A stretch of DNA of 18,074 nucleotides, taken from contig URHT01000033.1 in the NCBI GenBank assembly GCA_900547745.1, forward strand, positions 1-18,074. The letters are read 5' to 3'. The notes under the pieces were generated by a model, which was not told the origin of the DNA, ran no database searches, and saw nothing but the letters and a program-made list of their open reading frames with translations. A program made the position numbers and the translations under genes. Below, piece after piece: positions 13,501 to 18,074 of the stretch (position 1 is the first letter of the stretch; the number at the start of each line of letters is the position of its first letter). The stretch comes from an uncultured Eubacteriales bacterium. Lineage in GTDB: Bacteria > Bacillota > Clostridia > Oscillospirales > Oscillospiraceae.

Positions 13501-14986
13501 CGCAGCCCCTGCCGCCGCCGCACCCGCTGCCGCTCCTGCCGCGGCTCCCGCTGCCGCCGCAGCCCCCGCTGCCGCGCCTGCGGGCAAGAAGACCGTCATC
13601 GTCATCGGCGGCGGCCCCGGCGGCTATGTGGCCGCCATCCGTGCCGCGCAGCTGGGCGCGGAGGTCACAGTGGTGGAGAAGCAGCATCTGGGCGGCACCT
13701 GCCTGAACGTGGGCTGCATCCCCACCAAGTGCCTGCTCCACAGCGCTGAGCTGGTGGAGGATATCAAGAATCAGGGCAAGGAGATCGGTGTGGAGGTGGA
13801 GGGCGTCAAGGTCAACTTCCCGCAGGTCATCGCCCATAAGAACACCATCAGCAAGCAGCTGACCAGCGGCGTCGCCGGCCTGCTGAAGCTGAACAAGGTG
13901 AAGAAGGTCGACGGCGAGGCCGCCTTTGTGGGTGAGAAGCGCATCCGCGTCACCAAGCCCGACGGCTCCGCCGAGGAAATGACCGCCGATGCCATCATCG
14001 TGGCCACCGGCTCTGTCAACGCCGTGCCCCCCATCCCCGGCATCCGCGAGAACCCCAACTGCATCGATTCCACCGGCGCCCTGAGTCTGGAGAAGCTGCC
14101 GGAGAGCATGGTGGTCATCGGCGGCGGCGTCATCGGCCTTGAGCTGGCCTGCGCCTATGCGGCCTTCGGTACCCGTATCACCGTGGTGGAGGCCATGGAT
14201 CACATGCTGCCCATGCTGGACGGCGACCTGACGGCGGTGGGCGTGGCCCACATGAAGAAGATGGGCATCGCCTTCGCGCTGGAGTGCCCGGTGCAGGCCG
14301 TGGAGACTTCCCCTGTGGGCGCAAAGGTCGTCTGCACCACCAAGAGCGGCGATACCGTTACATTTGAAGCGGAGAAGGTGCTGGTAGCCATCGGCCGCAA
14401 GGCCAACACGGCGTCTCTGGATCTGGAGGCCGGCGGCATCCGCAATGACCGCGGCCGTATTCTGGTCAACGACCGGATGCAGACCAACGTCCCCGGCGTC
14501 TACGCCATCGGCGACTGCGTGTTCGGCAAGGCACAGCTGGCCCACACCGCCTCCGCCATGGGCGAAGTGGCGGCGGAGAACATCATGGGTCACGACAGCA
14601 CCTATGACGAGAGCACCAACCCCACCTGCGTATACATGGAGCCGGAGGCCGCTTCCGTCGGCCTGACGGAGGAGCAGTGCAAGGCCAAGGGCCTGGATTA
14701 CAAGGTGGGCAAGTTCCCCATGAGCGCCAACGGCAAGGCCCTGATCATCAACGGCGGCGAGGGTCTGGTGAAGATCATCTCCGATGCCAAGTACGGCGAG
14801 GTGCTGGGCATGCACATCATCGGGCCGCGTGCCACCGACCTCATCTCCGAGGGCGCGCTGGCCATCCGTCTGGAGGCCACGGTGGACGAGCTGATCTCCA
14901 CCATCCACTCCCATCCCACCGTCACCGAGACTATCCGTGAGGCTGCACTGAACGCCATGGGTCGTGCGATCCACACCAAGAACTGA
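13247..14986 (+). CDS. acoL: Dihydrolipoamide dehydrogenase E3 with N-terminal lipoyl domain
   Basis: A 579-residue E3, about 110 longer than a plain dihydrolipoamide dehydrogenase because of an N-terminal lipoyl domain (1-82, Lys43) and an Ala-Pro linker. Lipoyl-E3 fusions are known in acetoin and pyruvate dehydrogenase systems of Gram-positive bacteria. The flavoprotein part begins with the FAD loop VIVIGGGPGGYVAA (117-130). The redox-active disulfide is Cys152/Cys157 in GGTCLNVGCIPTK, a second Rossmann motif VIGGGVIGLE binds NAD, and the C-terminal HSHPTVTE supplies the His556-Glu561 pair for proton transfer. It re-oxidises dihydrolipoamide with NAD. GGAAAGGAAG precedes the ATG. The lipoyl part is a near copy of that in E2 at DNA level. 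Confidence 0.95.
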   Translation: MATEVLMPKMGLTMTEGTIEEWKFKEGDTVKKGDILFSVATDKLTNDVECDTDGVLLKILLPEGETGPCKSVIAYIGEAGEAVPGAAPAAAAPAAAPAAAPAAAAAPAAAPAGKKTVIVIGGGPGGYVAAIRAAQLGAEVTVVEKQHLGGTCLNVGCIPTKCLLHSAELVEDIKNQGKEIGVEVEGVKVNFPQVIAHKNTISKQLTSGVAGLLKLNKVKKVDGEAAFVGEKRIRVTKPDGSAEEMTADAIIVATGSVNAVPPIPGIRENPNCIDSTGALSLEKLPESMVVIGGGVIGLELACAYAAFGTRITVVEAMDHMLPMLDGDLTAVGVAHMKKMGIAFALECPVQAVETSPVGAKVVCTTKSGDTVTFEAEKVLVAIGRKANTASLDLEAGGIRNDRGRILVNDRMQTNVPGVYAIGDCVFGKAQLAHTASAMGEVAAENIMGHDSTYDESTNPTCVYMEPEAASVGLTEEQCKAKGLDYKVGKFPMSANGKALIINGGEGLVKIISDAKYGEVLGMHIIGPRATDLISEGALAIRLEATVDELISTIHSHPTVTETIREAALNAMGRAIHTKN

Positions 14987-14999
14987 ACGGAGGCCGACT

Positions 15000-16064
15000 A
15001 TGGAAGGTGTTATGCGCGGACTGGTCAAGGCCGTGGCCGCTCCCAGCAGTCTGGTCTACCACGATGATCTGCCCATCCCGCAGATCAAGGACGATGAAGT
15101 CCTCATCAAGGTACACTGCACCGCCATCTGCGGTTCGGATATCCATATCCTCGACTGGGACGAGTGGTCTAAAAAACGCATCAAGCCGCCGGTGACGCTG
15201 GGACATGAGACGTCCGGCGACATCGTGGCCGTGGGTAAGAACGTCACCGACCGCAAGGTGGGCGACCGCGTCTCCTGCGAGAGCCACATCCCCTGCGGCA
15301 GCTGCTACTTCTGCACCCACGGGATGCCCCACATCTGCAAGGACATCCAGCTGTTCGGCTGTACGCAGAACGGCGCCTTTGCCGAGTATGCCGCCATCCG
15401 CTCCGACTGCACGTTCCTGCTGCCGGACGATGTCTCCTATGAAGCCGCCTGCATGTTCGAGCCCATGGGCGCGGGCGTCCACGGCGTGGAGGCCGCGCAG
15501 GTGGAGGGCAAGACCGTGCTGGTCAGCGGCTGCGGGCCCATCGGCATGACGGCCATCAGCGCCTGCAAGACCTTCGGCGCCACGAAGGTGTTTGCCTGCG
15601 ACCTGCTGGACAGCCGTCTGGCCATCGCCAAGGACATGGGCGCGGACTATGTGTTCAACAGTGCGCAGGTCGATCTGCCGGCGGAGATCCTCCGCCTGAC
15701 GGACGGGCTGGGCGCGGATGCCGCCATCGACATCACCGGCGCGCAGGCGGCCATCAACGCCGACCTGAAGTGCCTGCGTGCCGCGGGCCGGATGGTCTGC
15801 GTGGGTCTGCCCAGCGGCCCTGTGACCCTGCAGGACATGACGGACGACCTGATCTACCGCGAGGTTACGCTTACCGGCGTGTCCGGGCGTCTGATCTGGG
15901 ACACCTGGCAGGACTTTGCCAGGGTGATGAGCGGCCCGTATTATAAGCTGGACAAAATCATCGGCGGACGCTATACTCTAGAGCAATACGAGGACGCGCT
16001 GGCGGCGATCCGGCAGGGTGTGCCCGGCAAGATGCTCCTCTACCCCAACGCAAGCGATATGTAA
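15000..16064 (+). CDS. Zinc alcohol dehydrogenase, threonine 3-dehydrogenase-like
   Basis: A 354-residue medium-chain dehydrogenase. Cys44, His69 and Glu70 (AICGSD, GHE) fit the catalytic zinc site, and Cys99, Cys102, Cys105 and Cys113 the structural zinc lobe. VSGCGPIG is the nucleotide loop and the Asp in FACDLLDSR suggests NAD. The segment HILDWDEWSKKRIKPPVTLG closely resembles that of L-threonine 3-dehydrogenase, as does GRLIWDTWQDFARVM near the C-terminus, but butanediol and polyol dehydrogenases are relatives. In an acetoin-dehydrogenase operon it could oxidise a vicinal diol or amino alcohol to the ketone used by the complex. ATG 15000 is chosen for ACGGAGG at 14987-14993; an upstream in-frame ATG at 14964 lies inside acoL. 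It is the last gene before a spacer with a hairpin. Confidence 0.87.
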   Translation: MEGVMRGLVKAVAAPSSLVYHDDLPIPQIKDDEVLIKVHCTAICGSDIHILDWDEWSKKRIKPPVTLGHETSGDIVAVGKNVTDRKVGDRVSCESHIPCGSCYFCTHGMPHICKDIQLFGCTQNGAFAEYAAIRSDCTFLLPDDVSYEAACMFEPMGAGVHGVEAAQVEGKTVLVSGCGPIGMTAISACKTFGATKVFACDLLDSRLAIAKDMGADYVFNSAQVDLPAEILRLTDGLGADAAIDITGAQAAINADLKCLRAAGRMVCVGLPSGPVTLQDMTDDLIYREVTLTGVSGRLIWDTWQDFARVMSGPYYKLDKIIGGRYTLEQYEDALAAIRQGVPGKMLLYPNASDM

Positions 16065-16145
16065 GGGTCAACAGGACAGACTCTTTCATATAAAACAGTT
16101 GGCATTTATCTTTTTCATTCCACAAATACCCTCCTCAAATTATGG

Positions 16146-16179
16146 ATACGCACCGATGCCGCCAACCATCGGTGCGTAT
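16146..16179 (+). terminator. 13-bp hairpin between the array and lplA
   Basis: ATACGCACCGATG (16146-16158) and CATCGGTGCGTAT (16167-16179) are perfectly complementary with an 8-base loop, followed only by TCTTG. The poor T-tract allows either partial termination or read-through into lplA 27 bases later. The preceding 80 bases are AT-rich with several T-runs but no convincing promoter. Confidence 0.6.
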
Positions 16180-16205
16180 TCTTGACTGGAAAGGCAAGGT
16201 CACGC

Positions 16206-17204
16206 ATGGTCTATTATCTCGAAACAAAATCTACCGACCCCTACTACAATCTGGCGTTTGAAGAGTATGTGCTCACGCACCGCACAGAGGGCGACTATCT
16301 GCTGCTGTGGCAGAACGACAACACGGTGGTGGTGGGACGCAACCAGAACACAGCGGAGGAGATCAACGGCGACTTCGTGGAGAAGCACCGCATCAACGTG
16401 GTACGCCGCAGTACGGGCGGCGGCGCCGTGTACCACGACATGGGCAACCTGAACTACTCCTTCATCACCGACGCGGGGGAGAAGGAGGAGCTGTCCTTTG
16501 CCCGCTTCACCCAGCCGGTGGTCAAGGCGCTGTGCGATCTGGGGCTGCCCGCCTCCGCCAGCGGCCGCAACGACATTCTGGTGGGGGACTGCAAGGTGTC
16601 CGGCACGGCCCAGCGGCTGACCGGCGACCGCATCCTCCATCACGGCACGCTGCTGTTCGACTCCGACCCGTCCATGGTGGCCGGCGCGCTGGCCGTCCAC
16701 CCGGAGAAGTTCCAGTCCAAGAGCGCCAAATCCGTCCGGGCCCGCATCGGCAACATCCGCAGCTTCCTGCGGGAGGACATGACCCTGCCAACGTTCTGGG
16801 ACTACCTGCGCACGGCCCTTGCACAGGGCGCGTTTCAGGAGACGAGCCTGACGGAGGAGGAGCTGCGGGAGGTGCAGCGCCTGCGTGACGAGAAATACGC
16901 CACATGGGACTGGAATTACGGCAAGTCCCCGGCCTATGACATGGTGAACCACCGGCGCTTCGCCGGCGGCACGCTGGAGGTGCGCATGAATGTCCGCCAC
17001 GCCGTCATTCAGGAGATCGGCTTCACCGGCGACTTCCTGTCCCGCCGCGAGCTGGCCCCGCTGACGGAGGCCCTGCGCGGCTGCGCCGTGGAGCCGGACG
17101 CGGTGGAGGAGGTGCTGCGGCAGTTCCCGCTGCCGGAGTATTTTGGCACCATCACGGCCGGGGAGGTGCGGGACACCATCTGCAACAAGGGGAACGGGGA
17201 ATGA
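16206..17204 (+). CDS. lplA: Lipoate-protein ligase A
   Basis: A 332-residue lipoate-protein ligase of full two-domain length. RRSTGGGAVYHD (67-78) is the lipoyl-AMP binding loop, GRNDI (120-124) and KVSGTAQR with Lys130 complete the active site, and the C-terminal 90 residues form the accessory domain that distinguishes LplA from octanoyl transferases. It activates free lipoate with ATP and attaches it to lysine of lipoyl domains, here most likely Lys43 of the E2 and E3 proteins encoded just upstream. It suggests the cell scavenges lipoate; no synthase genes are in the window. The ATG at 16206 begins the conserved MVYYLETKSTDPYYNLAFEE and has GGAAAGG about 11 bases upstream. A TTG at 16182 would extend it without homology. 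It overlaps the next gene by ATGA. Confidence 0.93.
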   Translation: MVYYLETKSTDPYYNLAFEEYVLTHRTEGDYLLLWQNDNTVVVGRNQNTAEEINGDFVEKHRINVVRRSTGGGAVYHDMGNLNYSFITDAGEKEELSFARFTQPVVKALCDLGLPASASGRNDILVGDCKVSGTAQRLTGDRILHHGTLLFDSDPSMVAGALAVHPEKFQSKSAKSVRARIGNIRSFLREDMTLPTFWDYLRTALAQGAFQETSLTEEELREVQRLRDEKYATWDWNYGKSPAYDMVNHRRFAGGTLEVRMNVRHAVIQEIGFTGDFLSRRELAPLTEALRGCAVEPDAVEEVLRQFPLPEYFGTITAGEVRDTICNKGNGE

Positions 17205-17911
17205 GCATCCGTGTGACTCTCAGCGCCAACGCCGGCGCGGCCATCGAGCTTGGCGGCGTCCGCATCTGGGTAGACGCCCTGCACGACACACAGGTGCCGG
17301 GGTTCTCCACCCTGCGCCGCCAGCAGCTTCAGCAGCTCTGGACGGCGGAGCCGTTTCAGGCGCCGGACGCCATCGTGTACACCCACTGCCACCCCGACCA
17401 CTACGCCCGGCAGCTGACGGAGGAGGCGCACCGCCGCTGGCCGCAGGCGCGTCTGCTCCTGCCGCAGAAAGAGTTTGCGGAGCAGGAGCTGGTGTCCGGC
17501 GATGCATACACGGCGGCGGTGGGGGACGTGGGCCTGCACTTTTTCCGCCTGCCCCACGAGAGCCAGAGCTACACCGTGGATGTACCCCACTACGGGCTGC
17601 TCATCACCCACGGCGCGGAGACAATCCTGCTGCCGGGGGACTGTGCCGTGGGGGCGTCGGCGCTGCTGCCGCTGACGGCGGGGCGGCATTTCCGCCTTGC
17701 ACTGCTGAACTTCCCGTGGCTCACCCTCCGCAAGGGCCGGGATTTCATCGAGCAGCACATGGCCGCCGACCATATCATCGTCTATCACCTCCCCTTCGCG
17801 GAGGACGACACCGAGCGTTTCCGCGCCGCAGCGGCATCCGGCGCGGTACGGATACAGTGCAGCAGCATGCACATTCTGGAGGACTTTCTGCAGACGGTCA
17901 AGCTCCCGTGA
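17201..17911 (+). CDS. Metallo-beta-lactamase-fold hydrolase
   Basis: A 236-residue protein of the metallo-beta-lactamase fold. THCHPDH (61-67) is the HxHxDH metal motif with His62, His64, Asp66 and His67. Candidate further ligands are His119 (LPHES) and Asp147 (LLPGDC), followed by the usual C-terminal strand (IIVYHLPF). No signal peptide is present, so it is cytoplasmic. The start ATG overlaps the lplA stop (ATGA), which means tight translational coupling to the ligase. The family contains thioesterases, lactonases, phosphodiesterases and oxidoreductases; nothing in the sequence picks one. Coupling to lplA suggests a job in lipoate or acyl-thioester metabolism, for instance clearing misacylated lipoyl groups, but that is inference. 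A strong terminator follows 31 bases after the stop. Confidence 0.82.
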   Translation: MSIRVTLSANAGAAIELGGVRIWVDALHDTQVPGFSTLRRQQLQQLWTAEPFQAPDAIVYTHCHPDHYARQLTEEAHRRWPQARLLLPQKEFAEQELVSGDAYTAAVGDVGLHFFRLPHESQSYTVDVPHYGLLITHGAETILLPGDCAVGASALLPLTAGRHFRLALLNFPWLTLRKGRDFIEQHMAADHIIVYHLPFAEDDTERFRAAAASGAVRIQCSSMHILEDFLQTVKLP

Positions 17912-17942
17912 GGGAGGACTGCCGCCCCGCGCCGTGACCAAT

Positions 17943-17983
17943 AAAAAAGGAGCTCCCGCTCAGCGAGCGGGGGCTCCTTTTTT
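17943..17983. terminator. Bidirectional terminator, 19-bp stem
   Basis: Arms 17943-17961 and 17965-17983 pair throughout with one G.U pair and an AGC loop. A6 on the left and T6 on the right give a T-tract on both strands, so it ends both the lplA-MBL unit and the convergent gene entering from the right. Confidence 0.95.
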
Positions 17984-18001
17984 CATTATATGGCAGGTAT
18001 T

Positions 18002-18074
18002 TCAGGAAAATTTCCGTGCGTCCACGCCGGTCTGGGGGTTGCCGTTGGCCTTCATAAAGATGACCTCGATGGTG
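18002..18074 (-). CDS. C-terminal end of an unidentified gene
   Basis: The last 23 codons and a TGA stop (18004-18002) of a minus-strand gene that continues beyond the window; they end with MKANGNPQTGVDARKFS. The open frame to the edge, the codon use and the position just before a bidirectional terminator support a real gene. The fragment is too short to recognise a family. Confidence 0.55.
   Translation of the reverse strand, partial: TIEVIFMKANGNPQTGVDARKFS

Overview
The window is GC-rich (about 60% by eye), compactly coded DNA with strong AGGAGG-type ribosome binding sites. Its protein families are typical of anaerobic gut Clostridia. The style of the small and hypothetical proteins suggests Oscillospiraceae (Flavonifractor, Lawsonibacter or Dysosmobacter-like), but this is inference without a database search. 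No rRNA, tRNA, CRISPR array, transposase or phage gene was seen.

Left part (1-3951): the 3' half of a GltA/NfnB-type NADPH oxidoreductase; a TetR-type regulator; a DUF308/HdeD-like membrane protein; a convergent 58-residue basic protein sharing a bidirectional terminator with it; a small XRE regulator behind a good promoter; a poorly explained 357-base spacer; and a conserved-looking hypothetical protein on the minus strand. These appear to be independent transcription units, several with clear terminators and promoters.

Central part (3952-16064): one catabolic locus. A divergent FadR-type GntR regulator (minus) faces a long plus-strand array: SDR dehydrogenase, three-part TRAP transporter (dctP, dctQ, dctM), 3-hydroxyisobutyrate-dehydrogenase-like enzyme, a complete acetoin-dehydrogenase-type 2-oxo complex (E1 alpha, E1 beta, E2, lipoyl-E3) and a threonine-dehydrogenase-like zinc alcohol dehydrogenase. 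Both divergent promoters have near-consensus -35/-10 boxes and a related TGGYNNNACC site, so the GntR protein probably controls itself and the array. The logic read from the families is: import a small acid or polyol by TRAP, oxidise its hydroxyls with three different NAD-dependent dehydrogenases, then cleave the resulting alpha-diketone, acyloin or 2-oxo compound to an acyl-CoA through the lipoyl complex. No kinase or aldolase is present, so the route appears non-phosphorylated. The substrate cannot be named from sequence.

Right part (16065-18074): after a 13-bp hairpin come lplA, which would lipoylate the E2 and E3 proteins, and a translationally coupled metallo-beta-lactamase-fold protein. 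A strong bidirectional terminator follows, then the C-terminal end of an unidentified minus-strand gene.

The main points of interest are the orphan catabolic cluster, near-identical lipoyl domains at DNA level in E2 and E3 (a probable recent gene conversion), two tandem subunit-binding domains in E2, an altered ThDP motif in E1 alpha, and the lplA-MBL pair.
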